The notes: a model not told the origin generated them from the letters alone. A stretch of DNA of 64,000 bases from Actinoplanes lutulentus (GCF_003259845.1 NZ_QLMJ01000003.1:186001-250000), one strand, 5' to 3'; positions 9,175 through 18,764 are shown, counted from the first letter of the stretch. Numbers and translations are program-made.

Positions 9175-10166
9175 GGCGTTTCCTCGCCATTTCAGCGGCG
9201 GTGGCCGGCCTGATCCTCGGGCCGGCCTCGCCCGCTCTCGCCCATGCCGGCGACGCCACCGAGGTCAGTAAGTACCGGGTCGTGGCCACCGGGTTCAGCA
9301 GTCCGCTCGACGGCCTGAGCGTGCGGGTCGTCGAGGGCGGCTCGCGACTCGAACTGGTCAACGAGAGCAGCCGGTCGATCGAGGTGCTCGGTTACTCCGG
9401 CGAGCCCTATCTCGACGTCCGCCCGGACGGCACCTATCAGAACGTGAACTCCCCGGCGACGTACCTGAACGAGACCGCCGCCTTCGACACCGCGCTGCCG
9501 GCGAACGCCGATCCCACCGCCGCGCCCGCCTGGCGCCGCGTCGACACCAGCACCACGGTCCGCTGGCACGATCAGCGCACCCAGTGGATGGCGTCCGGCC
9601 TTCCGCCGCAGGCCGTCGCCGATCCGGACGCCGAGCATCGGCTCCGCGAGTGGGTGGTCCCGCTGCGCGACCAGGCCCGCACTTTCGAGATCCAGGGCAC
9701 CCTCGATTACGAACCCGCGCCGCGCACCTGGGCCTGGTGGGCAGGCGCGGCTCTGCTGGCCGTCGCTGTCGCCCTGGCCGCTCATCGGTGGTCGCGCTCC
9801 ACCGGGTCGCTCGCGCTCCTCGGCGGTCTTTCTTCTCTTGGGTACGCGTACCTGCGCACCGCCGACGGGTCGGGCTGGTCCGGCGTCCTGATCCTGGCCG
9901 GGGTGCTCGCCTGCGCGGCCGCGTACCGGCATCCGCCGTTCTATCTGGCGCTCGCCGGTTTCGTGCTGGCCGCGTTCGCCGGTTTCGGCAGCGCCGACGT
10001 GTTCTTCGCCCCGGTCGTCCCGGCGGCCGGGCCGGGCTGGCTCGCCCGGGGCGCCGTGATGATCGCGATCGGGGCCGGCACCGGGCTGGCGCTGACCGGG
10101 GTGCTGCGGATCCGGGCCGCCACCGACTCAGATGTTGATGTCGTCCACGTTGACGTTGACCGCTAG
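9171..10166 (+). CDS. Exported membrane protein of the redox operon, function unknown
   Basis: A 331-residue protein starting with GTG in a GTGA overlap with the thioredoxin gene. It has a signal peptide ending ALAHAG, an extracytoplasmic beta-rich domain of about 190 residues (with WRRVDTSTTVRWHD), and four or five membrane segments in the C-terminal third. The family recurs in actinobacteria, but I know of no defined role. Its position as third gene of the MauE-thioredoxin operon suggests a part in extracytoplasmic redox or metal handling. The 3' end overlaps the convergent Asp23 gene by 39 bp. Confidence 0.8.
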   Translation: MRRFLAISAAVAGLILGPASPALAHAGDATEVSKYRVVATGFSSPLDGLSVRVVEGGSRLELVNESSRSIEVLGYSGEPYLDVRPDGTYQNVNSPATYLNETAAFDTALPANADPTAAPAWRRVDTSTTVRWHDQRTQWMASGLPPQAVADPDAEHRLREWVVPLRDQARTFEIQGTLDYEPAPRTWAWWAGAALLAVAVALAAHRWSRSTGSLALLGGLSSLGYAYLRTADGSGWSGVLILAGVLACAAAYRHPPFYLALAGFVLAAFAGFGSADVFFAPVVPAAGPGWLARGAVMIAIGAGTGLALTGVLRIRAATDSDVDVVHVDVDR

Positions 10167-10481
10167 GACCTTGAGTCCGTAACCGGTCAGCGCCTCGGTC
10201 ACCGCGCGCTGAACCTCACCGGTCACCTCGGCGACCACCCGGCCGGCCTCCAGGACCAGCACCACGTTCACCGTGACGTTGCCGTCGGCGACCTTCGCCG
10301 AGACGCCGCGGCTCGCGTCGCCGACCTGGTCCAGGCCGACCTTGTCGAGGACGCTGTTGAAGAACCGGGACACGTCGCCGCCCAGATCCGCGACGCCGGG
10401 GACCGCCCGGGCCGCCGCGACGGCGATCTTCTCCACGACCTCGCTGGAGACGCTGGTGGTCCCGCTCGTGGGCTCGCTCAT
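10128..10481 (-). CDS. Asp23/Gls24-family envelope stress protein
   Basis: A 117-residue protein of the Asp23/Gls24 family, small alkaline-shock or envelope-associated proteins of Gram-positive bacteria. The conserved blocks are present: VVEKIAVAAARAVPGVADL near the N-terminus, VSAKVADGNVTVNVVLVLEAG in the middle, and the C-terminal strand LKVLAVNVNVDDI. GGAG lies nine bases before ATG. It is monocistronic here. The biochemical role of the family is not settled. Confidence 0.9.
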   Translation of the reverse strand: MSEPTSGTTSVSSEVVEKIAVAAARAVPGVADLGGDVSRFFNSVLDKVGLDQVGDASRGVSAKVADGNVTVNVVLVLEAGRVVAEVTGEVQRAVTEALTGYGLKVLAVNVNVDDINI

Positions 10482-10759
10482 GATTGATCTCCACTCTCGA
10501 CGGCTACGGCTGACGCAGCCTACTTTCGATCACCATGCGGCCGCTATCCCCGAGTACTTAACACGGTGTGCACAGCACCACTGAAAACACTTTCTTTCGC
10601 TATTTCAATGCGCCGATCGATTGCGATCAGACCATTTCCTCGCGGATTCCATACCCGCCCTGAACTGCGGAAACTTTAAATGTGCCAATCCCCGACTGAG
10701 GGATTCCAACGCTGCGCATCGAGCCGGTAACGTTCAGTTATTCCGTCTAGGGGGATCCG

Positions 10760-11182
10760 ATGGACCATTACGGTGACGAACTCACGCTCCGCCTCTCGGC
10801 CGTGTCCGACATCTCGCCGCTCGACGACGAGGCGACCCTCACCACCTTCATGCGCGACCTGGTCGCCCGCATCGGCATGACCGTCATCGCCGGGCCGCTC
10901 GTGGCCACCGAGGGAGGGCCCGCCGAAAAGGCCGGCAAATCCGCCGTGGTGATCCTCGCCGAGTCGCACGCCGCCGTGCACACCTACCCCCACCTGCGCG
11001 AAGTCCTCATCAACGTCTTCTCCTGCAAACCGTTCCTCGAGTCCGACGTGCTCGACGAGTTCCACCGCCTGCTCGGCGACTTCGAGATCACCGAGCGCCG
11101 GCTGTCCCGGCGCGGCGAGGAGTGGCCCCGAGACCTCACCGCCGCGCGCCGGCTCTGGAGCGGCCAGCGAGCCGCCGCCTGA
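10760..11182 (+). CDS. speD: S-adenosylmethionine decarboxylase proenzyme
   Basis: A 140-residue class 1 AdoMet decarboxylase, a self-processing pyruvoyl enzyme that makes decarboxylated SAM for polyamine aminopropylation. The cleavage site is in LAESHAAVHTYP, with Glu68-Ser69; Ser69 would become the pyruvoyl group. His74 and Cys89 (in NVFSC) match the other processing and catalytic residues of the Thermotoga-type enzyme. AGGGGGATCC precedes the ATG. No spermidine synthase gene lies in the window, so its polyamine partner must be elsewhere. The 278-bp spacer upstream (10482-10759) shows no gene. Confidence 0.9.
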   Translation: MDHYGDELTLRLSAVSDISPLDDEATLTTFMRDLVARIGMTVIAGPLVATEGGPAEKAGKSAVVILAESHAAVHTYPHLREVLINVFSCKPFLESDVLDEFHRLLGDFEITERRLSRRGEEWPRDLTAARRLWSGQRAAA

Positions 11183-11202
11183 CCCGCACTATCGTCGGTC
11201 CC

Positions 11203-11679
11203 ATGACTGAAAACGTGCGCCTTGCCGCCGGCGACGCCGCGCCCGAGTTCACCCTGCCCACCGACAACGGGGACAGCCTCTCCCTCAAGGATCTGCGCGG
11301 ACGCAAGGTTGTTCTGTACGCGTACCCCGCGGCCATGACGCCCGGCTGCACCAAGCAGGCCTGCGACTTCCGTGACTCGCTCGCCTCACTGCAGGCAGCC
11401 GGTTACGAGGTGGTCGGCATCTCGCCCGACAAGCCGGCCAAGCTGGCCAAGTTCCGTGAGCACGACGCCATCACGTTCCCCCTGGTCAGCGACGAGGACA
11501 AGAGCGTGCTGATCGCGTACGGGGCGTACGGGGAGAAGCAGCTCTACGGCAAGACGGTGACCGGCGTGATTCGCTCCACCTTCGTCATCGACGAGAACGG
11601 GGCGATCGAGCGGGCCTTCTACAACGTCAAGGCAACCGGCCACGTGGCCAAACTCCGCCGCGACCTAGGCCTCGACTGA
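11203..11679 (+). CDS. bcp: Thioredoxin-dependent peroxiredoxin (BCP/PrxQ type)
   Basis: A 158-residue peroxiredoxin that reduces hydrogen peroxide and organic hydroperoxides. The peroxidatic Cys49 lies in MTPGCT, and the resolving Cys54 (QACDF) is five residues later, the pattern of atypical two-Cys BCP proteins. The rest of the thioredoxin fold (FPLVSDEDKSV, IRSTFVIDENG) is intact. I chose ATG at 11203 because homology starts there; the open frame extends upstream across the end of speD. It lies 20 bp after speD and could be co-transcribed with it. Confidence 0.93.
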   Translation: MTENVRLAAGDAAPEFTLPTDNGDSLSLKDLRGRKVVLYAYPAAMTPGCTKQACDFRDSLASLQAAGYEVVGISPDKPAKLAKFREHDAITFPLVSDEDKSVLIAYGAYGEKQLYGKTVTGVIRSTFVIDENGAIERAFYNVKATGHVAKLRRDLGLD

Positions 11680-11866
11680 CACGACCTGGGCCCAGGCTGA
11701 CGCAACCTCGGTCTCGGCTGACGTCCCAAAGGCCGGAAAAGTCCGGCAAACCATGCAACTCCGGGCCCACCCCGCCGATGGGGAGGGCAATCGCCACTGC
11801 CCACCCCGTCTGTTCGGCGGCGCGGCAGCCCGGAGCTCACGGCGGCCGTCATGCGGTAATCAACCC

Positions 11867-11900
11867 GCAAGGCGGCCGCCGTGCATGGCGGCCGCCTTGC
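11867..11900. repeat. Perfect 14-bp hairpin in the bcp-tRNA spacer
   Basis: GCAAGGCGGCCGCC at 11867-11880 and its exact complement at 11887-11900 enclose a 6-nt loop (gtgcat). It lies about 190 bases after bcp and may terminate that transcript or form a stable RNA fold. The 11680-12599 spacer holds no convincing gene; it is filled with the hairpin and repeat families listed below. Confidence 0.55.
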
Positions 11901-12008
11901 ATGGCGAGCCATCTGCGCGCACATGCCTCGCGGCGAGCGTGCCGATTGAGGTCATGCATGGGCCCGTCGAGTGAGCGTGGTCACGGGTCACAGATCTTGG
12001 AGCTACCG

Positions 12009-12134
12009 GGGCGAGCCGTAGCTCAGATATGTCATCAGGGTCCCAGAACAGTCCTGGACTACGGCTCAGGCGGGCGAGCCGTAGTCCAGACACGTCATGC
12101 GGGTCCGATGACATATCTGAGCTACGGCTCGCCC
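12009..12134. repeat. Dispersed palindromic element A, copy 1 (126 bp)
   Basis: The outer arms are a perfect 28-bp inverted repeat (12009-12036 and 12107-12134) with core GAGCCGTAGCTCAGA. Between them is a second, shorter inverted repeat: CTGGACTACGGCTC at 12054-12067 and its complement at 12076-12089. Four related arms therefore alternate in orientation (+,-,+,-). A second copy with the same layout is at 52401-52524. No coding frame explains it. Confidence 0.75.
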
Positions 12135-12147
12135 ACGACAAACTCGC

Positions 12148-12210
12148 CACCGAGCACCGAGCACCGAGCACCGAGCACCGGCCACCGGCCACCGAGCACC
12201 GAGCACCGGG
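12148..12210. repeat. 7-bp tandem repeat (CACCGAG), nine units
   Basis: Nine contiguous heptamers, CACCGAG or CACCGGC/CACCGGG, run from 12148 to 12210 directly after palindromic element A. A 7-bp period does not fit codon repeats, and the stretch is intergenic. Confidence 0.75.
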
Positions 12211-12303
12211 CCAGCCGATCCGGAGCGGCTAGCGCTTGCGGTCGTTGACAGGGCTCAAACACGACCACGAGCGCGAGCCGAGCGACCCACGGCTGTCACG
12301 TAC

Positions 12304-12414
12304 GGCTGCCGGCTGTCACGTGCGGCGACCGTGGCGTACAGCCGGATTGGGCTGGCTGCACACCAGGGCTGCCGGCTGTCACGTGCGGCGACCGTGACGT
12401 ACAGCCGGATTGGG
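12304..12414. repeat. Two 48-bp direct repeats (family C)
   Basis: Copies at 12304-12351 and 12367-12414 differ at a single base (GTGGCG versus GTGACG). Each contains self-complementary ends, CGGCTGTCACG and CGTACAGCCG, so each could form a hairpin. A partial copy of the left part precedes them near 12291. They are intergenic. Confidence 0.7.
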
Positions 12415-12446
12415 AGTCGACACAGGCGGGGCCATTCACGGTGGGT

Positions 12447-12487
12447 GTGTCGAGTTGGGGCGCGCATCGGAGCCGGGATCGACACGC
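12447..12487 (+). repeat. Dispersed palindromic repeat B, copy 1
   Basis: A 41-bp element with ends GTGTCGA and TCGACAC and the internal block GAGTTGGGGCGCG. Four related copies lie at 52164-52204, 52273-52314 (both inverted), 52598-52640 and 52659-52701. Confidence 0.6.
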
Positions 12488-12599
12488 CTGGCCGGCCCGT
12501 GCAGCGGATCTCGCACCCTGATCGGTGGTGACCGAAGTGCCGCAATTGGATCTGAGCGATTAGACTCCTCACAACGAGTTGCCCGGGTGGGCAAAACGG

Positions 12600-12686
12600 G
12601 CGGAAGTGGCGAAATTGGCATACGCGCGGGCTTTAGGTGCCCGTGCCCGAGAGGGCGTGGGGGTTCAAGTCCCCTCTTCCGCACCA
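12600..12686 (+). tRNA. tRNA-Leu (anticodon UAG), CCA encoded
   Basis: A complete class II tRNA. The acceptor stem is GCGGAAG paired with CTTCCGC (12676-12682), followed by discriminator A and an encoded CCA. The anticodon stem CGGGC/GCCCG flanks the loop TTTAGGT, giving anticodon TAG at 12634-12636, which reads CUA and related leucine codons. The long variable arm (TGCCCGAGAGGGCGT) and the T arm GGGGTTCAAGTCCCC are typical of tRNA-Leu. Confidence 0.97.
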
Positions 12687-12695
12687 GAAATACGA

Positions 12696-12748
12696 CGAGA
12701 TCCAGGCAAGTTCGGCCCGCATGGGAGCCGGAATTCGCCTGGATCTCG
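12696..12748. terminator. Inverted repeat between tRNA-Leu and the expansin-like gene
   Basis: CGAGATCCAGGC at 12696-12707 pairs perfectly with 12737-12748. It lies between the 3' end of the tRNA on the plus strand and the stop codon of the minus-strand gene at 12766, so it may terminate in both directions. Confidence 0.5.
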
Positions 12749-12765
12749 AGGCAAGAAGTGGTGTG

Positions 12766-13749
12766 TCAGCAGCGCGGTTCGGCAGCTGCCAGGTCGACTG
12801 CCGGGCCGGCCAGAGCGGCTTCCGCTTCCTCAGCCGTGGTCGTCGACTCCAGCAGAGGCGCAGCAGCAGCGGTCGTTGCCGAAGGCGAAACGGCGGCCGA
12901 AGCGGACGCCGATGCTGACGACTTGGCGGCGGCCGGCTTGGACGGCGACGCCTTCGCGGTAACGGTGGGCTTCTTCGACGCGGACGTCGTCGACTCCACC
13001 TTGGCGGCCGTGCCTGAGCTCGATGCTGATGAAGCACGGACGCTTGTCTTCTGGACTGATCCGGGGTTCATCTTGATGCCACTGACCGTGCTCGTTTTCC
13101 CGTACACATCAGTGATTTTGATTTTGAATGGGCCTGGACCTGCGCCGCTGTCGATCAGCCAGTAGTTGAAGTCGGTGCGGTGGGCGCTCTTGAAGCTGCC
13201 GCTGCCGCTCGCGACCTTGACCGAGGAGAGCAGGTTCGCGTGGTTGTCGATGCGGGCCGCGAACCAGTACTGCGACGCGCCCTCCTTGATCCGCACGCTG
13301 ATCGGGCCGGGGACCGAGGGGTTCGTGACCAGCTTGTATTTGATCGGGATGATGCCGTCGATCTCGGCGCCGATCTTCTTGAACGCGGTGCGGCTCAGGT
13401 CGAGGTGACCGGCGGCGCATTCCGGGCAGGAGTCGAAGACCTTGACGCGGACCTTGCCCTTGGGGCCGGTGACGTCCAGGTACGCGCCACAGGAGGTGCC
13501 CTCGGAGTACTGCGACGGGCCGAGCGCCACGTAAAGATCGTCGGCGGGCACCTCGAACGAACAGTTTCCGGAGGTGCCGGCCAGGTCGTAGAACGTGGCC
13601 TTGCCGGTCTTCGCGGTGGTGCTCGGCGGCGCGGCGCATGCGGACCCACCGGTTTGCAGGACCAGGGCGACACCGATGATTCCGGCGATCACCGCGGCGC
13701 CGCCTGCGGCAAGCCATCGGATCGAGAACGGGTTTCGATGAGCACTCAC
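12766..13749 (-). CDS. Exported expansin-like (RlpA double-psi barrel) protein
   Basis: A 327-residue exported protein of the bacterial expansin (EXLX1-like) type, non-hydrolytic proteins that loosen cellulose or bind cell wall. A signal peptide or anchor (about residues 13-35) is followed by a double-psi beta-barrel with KATFYD, CGAYLDVTGPKGKVRV, VFDSCPECAAGHLDLS and IDGIIPIKYKLV. A CBM63-like domain follows (YWFAARIDNHANLLSSVKV, FNYWLIDSGAGPGPFKIKITD). The last 85 residues are an unusual Ser/Ala/Thr/Lys-rich tail with no sorting motif visible. The GTG at 13749 is chosen because it opens the signal peptide. A free-standing exported role is inferred. Confidence 0.85.
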   Translation of the reverse strand: MSAHRNPFSIRWLAAGGAAVIAGIIGVALVLQTGGSACAAPPSTTAKTGKATFYDLAGTSGNCSFEVPADDLYVALGPSQYSEGTSCGAYLDVTGPKGKVRVKVFDSCPECAAGHLDLSRTAFKKIGAEIDGIIPIKYKLVTNPSVPGPISVRIKEGASQYWFAARIDNHANLLSSVKVASGSGSFKSAHRTDFNYWLIDSGAGPGPFKIKITDVYGKTSTVSGIKMNPGSVQKTSVRASSASSSGTAAKVESTTSASKKPTVTAKASPSKPAAAKSSASASASAAVSPSATTAAAAPLLESTTTAEEAEAALAGPAVDLAAAEPRC

Positions 13750-13812
13750 CCGGGCGATCCTGGTGGGAGCGCACCCGCAGGGCAAATTTCCTAAGACTCC
13801 CCTAAGACGGAT

Positions 13813-14634
13813 TCACTCTTCGAGGACATCGAAAGTGTCACCTGTCCGAATAAGACCGGTTCGGCCGGCGCCCAGGTCGGGGATCAGGTTGATCGCGAAA
13901 AGCAGGCTGCCGCCGATCCTCCGGTGCTTGCCGAGAACGTGCAGCGGCTGCCGCCCGGTCTCGCCGGTCTCCTGGTCGATCGTGGTGACGCGGCAGCGGG
14001 CGCACGATTTCGCCGCGCGGAACGTCATCTCGCCGATCCGCAGCCGCCGCCCGATCCACGTGTCCTCGTCCCAGGCTTGCGCTCCGGTGACGACCACGTT
14101 CGGCCGGAACCGGTGCATCGGGATCGGCTCGTCGCCACCCTCGGTTAGCCAGTCGTTGACCGCGTCCAGTGACGCCGTGTTGGCGAGCAACACCGGGTAA
14201 CCATCGGCGAAACTGACCCGGTCATCCGGCTCGGAGAAACCGTCGACGGCCCGGCTGGTCGGATCGGCCTGCCAGGTGAGACGCGCCTCGCGCCCCAGAA
14301 GCGAGCTGACCCAGTCGCTGCCTGCGGAAGCGACCCGCGCCGGCACCGGCTGCTTGCTCTTGAAGACCCGCACGGCGACTTTCTCGCCCTGCACCGGCTC
14401 GTCCAGATCGAGCTGGTCGAGCCCGGGCGCGCTGAGCGTGAGCCCGCCGGGGCGCGGCCGGGCGGTCAGCTGGGTGAGCAACGGCGTCTCACGCTGGGTG
14501 ATCCCGACGCCTTCGGCGTCGACAATCATCCACCGCCGGTCACCGGTCAGGCCCCAGGGATCAACTCCGGCTTCGTCGTGGTCCAGCCGATGACAACCCT
14601 TGACCGGGTACGTGTGAAGCGAGGCGATCCGCAT
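13813..14634 (-). CDS. MOSC domain protein with N-terminal beta barrel
   Basis: A 273-residue protein of the MOSC family, related to the C-terminal domain of molybdenum cofactor sulfurase and to mARC/YcbX proteins. The N-terminal barrel starts MRIASLHTYPVKGC and contains GDRRWMIVDAEG; the MOSC domain carries the conserved cysteine block KSCARCRVTTIDQETGE. YcbX-like proteins use Moco to reduce N-hydroxylated compounds; whether this one does is inferred. No Moco synthesis genes are nearby. It starts at ATG, 38 bp from a divergent small gene. Confidence 0.88.
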   Translation of the reverse strand: MRIASLHTYPVKGCHRLDHDEAGVDPWGLTGDRRWMIVDAEGVGITQRETPLLTQLTARPRPGGLTLSAPGLDQLDLDEPVQGEKVAVRVFKSKQPVPARVASAGSDWVSSLLGREARLTWQADPTSRAVDGFSEPDDRVSFADGYPVLLANTASLDAVNDWLTEGGDEPIPMHRFRPNVVVTGAQAWDEDTWIGRRLRIGEMTFRAAKSCARCRVTTIDQETGETGRQPLHVLGKHRRIGGSLLFAINLIPDLGAGRTGLIRTGDTFDVLEE

Positions 14635-14672
14635 CTCGCCAGCTTGTCATATGCGCTCATACGCTGAATCGC

Positions 14673-14978
14673 ATGATTGCGCGCATGTGGCGAGGCAAGG
14701 TTCACACCGATCGGGTGGCGGAGTACGTGACCTACATCGAGCGGACCGGGTTGACCGGATATCGGCAGACTTCGGGCAACCGGGGTGCCCAGATGTGGAC
14801 CCGGGACCTGGGCGACGGCCGGTCCGAGGTGACGACGCTGAGCTGGTGGGAGTCCCTGGAGGCAATCCGCGGCTTCCCCGGCGACGACATCGAGCAGGCG
14901 GTGTTCTACCCGGAGGACGACACCTTCCTGGTCGAGCGAGAGACCACGGTGACCCACCACGAGGTGGTCGCGTCCTGA
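14673..14978 (+). CDS. Small ABM-like (dimeric alpha-beta barrel) protein
   Basis: A 101-residue protein resembling antibiotic-biosynthesis-monooxygenase-fold proteins. It opens MIARMWRGKVHTDRVAEYVTYIE, has GYRQTSGNRGAQMWTRDLGDG and WWESLEAIRGFPGDD, and ends VFYPEDDTFLVERETTVTHHEV, matching the strand-helix-strand pattern with a late E/H-rich strand. No cofactor motif is visible and the substrate is unknown. It is divergent from the MOSC gene. Confidence 0.75.
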   Translation: MIARMWRGKVHTDRVAEYVTYIERTGLTGYRQTSGNRGAQMWTRDLGDGRSEVTTLSWWESLEAIRGFPGDDIEQAVFYPEDDTFLVERETTVTHHEVVAS

Positions 14979-14991
14979 GCCGCGCGTGGGC

Positions 14992-16116
14992 TCAGAACGA
15001 CGGGTAGAAGTTCTCGCAGCCGGTGGTCCGTGCGCCGGTCTTCACCACGCACGAGTCGCCGAACTCGTCGTGGGCGCCGCCGTCGAACAGGTCGGTGACT
15101 GTGTCACGGTCGCCGTCCTCGCGGCCGTCCAGCCAGTCGTCGCCGGCGCCGCCGTACATCTTGTCCGCGCCGCCGAAGCCGGTCAGGTCGTCGACGCCGC
15201 CGTGGCCGTACATGACGTCGTTGCCGTCGCCGCCGTCCAGCCAGTTGCCGGCTCCGTTGCCGATCAGACGGTCGTTGCCGCTGCCACCGGCGAGGTCCTC
15301 GACGTCGGCCGCGATGGTGTCCTTCTCGCCCTTCGCCCCGTCGTCGCCCTTGACGCCGTCGAGGTCGAGGCTGACCGCTTTGCTGTAGCCGCGGTAGTCG
15401 ACGCCGTCACGGCCGCTGCCGCCTGAGAAGTAGTCGGCGTCGGCCGCCCACTCCTTCTTCCCGTACGGCTGCATCGGCGAGAACACGTCTCCGCCCGCTT
15501 CGCCGTACCACTTGTCGTTGCCGCTGTAGCCGCCGAACCAGTCGTTGCCGTTGCCGCCGCGGATCACGTCGGTGCCGGAGCCGTCCAGGATCTCGTCGCG
15601 GCCGTCACCGCCGTACAGGGTGTCGTTGCCCTCGTCGCCGAAGATGTGGTCGTCGCCGGCCAGGCCGTAGATCTTGTCGTTGCCCTCGTCGCCGTAGAGG
15701 TAGTCGCCGCGCGGGCCACCGGTGACCTTGTCGTTCCCGGTGCCGGCGTACGCCGTCATGCCGAGACCGGTCCGGTTGACGATCGAGTCCTTCCGGTCGT
15801 ACGTCCAGACGCGTACCCGGGTGGGCGCGGCCGACGTCCGGCACTTGGCTTTGGTCTTGTCGCCCTTGACCGCCTTGCAGCCCTTGCCGATCTTGATCGC
15901 GACCCGGTCGTCGATCGTGACGGTGTTGCCGGAACGGGTGAGCACGACCGCGCTCTGCTTGCCGCGGGCAGACTTGTACTGCACCTTCGTGCCGCTCACG
16001 GACGCGAGCCCGGCGGAGCTGACCGCCTGGGCCGGCACGCCGGTCACCGAGATGTAGACGGCGGCGGCGGCGAGCAGTGCCAATCCGGCACGGGTCGACC
16101 GGCGGGTACGCGGCAT
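14992..16116 (-). CDS. Exported RTX-repeat calcium-binding protein
   Basis: A 374-residue exported protein. A signal peptide (about residues 1-31, ending AQA) precedes a beta-rich domain of about 90 residues and then a parallel beta-roll of hemolysin-type nonapeptides of the form GGxGxDxxx: YAGTGNDKVTGG, YGDEGNDKIYG, FGDEGNDTLYGGDG, RGGNGNDWFGG and GGDGNDVMYG. These bind calcium in the beta-roll. A C-terminal block ending VKTGARTTGCENF has two Cys that could form a disulfide. The ribosome site GGGGGAGG precedes the ATG. No type I secretion genes are close, so Sec export is likely. The function is otherwise unknown. Confidence 0.87.
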   Translation of the reverse strand: MPRTRRSTRAGLALLAAAAVYISVTGVPAQAVSSAGLASVSGTKVQYKSARGKQSAVVLTRSGNTVTIDDRVAIKIGKGCKAVKGDKTKAKCRTSAAPTRVRVWTYDRKDSIVNRTGLGMTAYAGTGNDKVTGGPRGDYLYGDEGNDKIYGLAGDDHIFGDEGNDTLYGGDGRDEILDGSGTDVIRGGNGNDWFGGYSGNDKWYGEAGGDVFSPMQPYGKKEWAADADYFSGGSGRDGVDYRGYSKAVSLDLDGVKGDDGAKGEKDTIAADVEDLAGGSGNDRLIGNGAGNWLDGGDGNDVMYGHGGVDDLTGFGGADKMYGGAGDDWLDGREDGDRDTVTDLFDGGAHDEFGDSCVVKTGARTTGCENFYPSF

Positions 16117-16278
16117 GTGGATCCTCCCCCGAGAGCAGCGCCGTGATCATAGAGGATCTCGTCGATTCATTGCTCAGCCACTGGCCCGCCCCGGTCTCGC
16201 ACGCGGAACCGGCTGCGCCAGCCGGCCCTTGCCGACGCGGCCGCCTCTTTCGGCGGAAGCTCTGGTTTCTGAAATTTT

Positions 16279-16288
16279 TTATGCATAA
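16279..16288. promoter_or_regulatory. Palindromic candidate operator of the hut regulator
   Basis: TTATGCATAA is a perfect 10-bp palindrome inside an A/T-rich patch (16271-16288), nine bases before the GTG of the RpiR-type regulator. In such GC-rich DNA this position suits an autoregulatory operator or a -10 region. Binding is inferred. Confidence 0.35.
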
Positions 16289-16297
16289 GCTGCGAGA

Positions 16298-17122
16298 GTG
16301 AATGACGGAGTAGTCAAGCTCGTTCAGGGCGCTCGGCTCACCCCGACCCAGCGGCGGATCGCGCACTGTCTGGTGGAGCACGGGGCGAAGGCGGCGTACC
16401 TGTCGGCGGCTGAGGTGGCTGAGCTGGCTGGGGTCAGTCAGCCGTCGGTGACCCGGTTCGCGATGGCGCTCGGCTACTCCGGTTACCCGGCGCTGCGGCG
16501 GGAGCTGCGCACGCTGACCGACGGCGAGCCCGCCGAGCCGGCCGGGCGGAACGCCATGCAGCGGGCCGTCGCGGCCGAGACCGATCACCTGCGCCGCCTC
16601 GGTGAGCAGCTGGACCGGCTGGACGACGTGCGGGCCGCTGCCGAGCTGCTGGTCGCGAGCCGGCCTCTGCCGGTGCTGGGTCTGCGTGCCGCCGCGCCGC
16701 TGGCCGCGTACTTCGGCTATTTCGCCGCCAAGGCGTTCCCGGACGTGCGGGTGCTCGACGGCGGTGGCACCAGCCTGCTGGACCGGCTCGATCAGGCCCG
16801 CGCGGCCGGTGCCAGTGCGATGCTGGCGATCGTGCTCCCCCGGTACCCGCGAGAGACAGTGGAAGCGGTACGCGAGGCCAAGGCGGCCGGCCTCGCCGTG
16901 GTGGCGATCACCGACTCGGCGGTCAGCCCGGTCGCCGAGTCGGCCGACGTGGTGCTGCCCGCGGCCGTGGGCACCCAGTTGGTCTTCGACCTGCACACCG
17001 GCCCGATGGCGATGGCCATGGTCCTGCTGCAGGCGATGTGCGACGCGGCGCCGGAGCCGGTGCAGCGCCGCCTTGAGCAGTTCGAAGCGACAGCCGCTCA
17101 GCGGCACATATTTCTGGCGTGA
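16298..17122 (+). CDS. MurR/RpiR-family regulator of the hut operon
   Basis: A 274-residue regulator with an N-terminal RpiR helix-turn-helix ([16 protein letters not shown], then [27 protein letters not shown]) and a C-terminal SIS sugar-isomerase fold ([63 protein letters not shown]). It lies 14 bp before hutU on the same strand, so it probably controls the operon and is co-transcribed with it; the ligand may be a histidine-degradation intermediate. It starts with GTG. Confidence 0.88.
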   Translation: MNDGVVKLVQGARLTPTQRRIAHCLVEHGAKAAYLSAAEVAELAGVSQPSVTRFAMALGYSGYPALRRELRTLTDGEPAEPAGRNAMQRAVAAETDHLRRLGEQLDRLDDVRAAAELLVASRPLPVLGLRAAAPLAAYFGYFAAKAFPDVRVLDGGGTSLLDRLDQARAAGASAMLAIVLPRYPRETVEAVREAKAAGLAVVAITDSAVSPVAESADVVLPAAVGTQLVFDLHTGPMAMAMVLLQAMCDAAPEPVQRRLEQFEATAAQRHIFLA

Positions 17123-17136
17123 CAGGAGAGCCGACA

Positions 17137-18764
<1,628 letters not shown>

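Noticed and set aside
11122..11202. An upstream start for the peroxiredoxin
   Set aside because: The extra residues overlap the end of speD and precede the conserved N-terminus; the ATG at 11203 is a better start.
12600..12686. tRNA-Leu as an integration site of a mobile island
   Set aside because: No integrase and no duplicated tRNA 3' end are seen on either side, only repeats.
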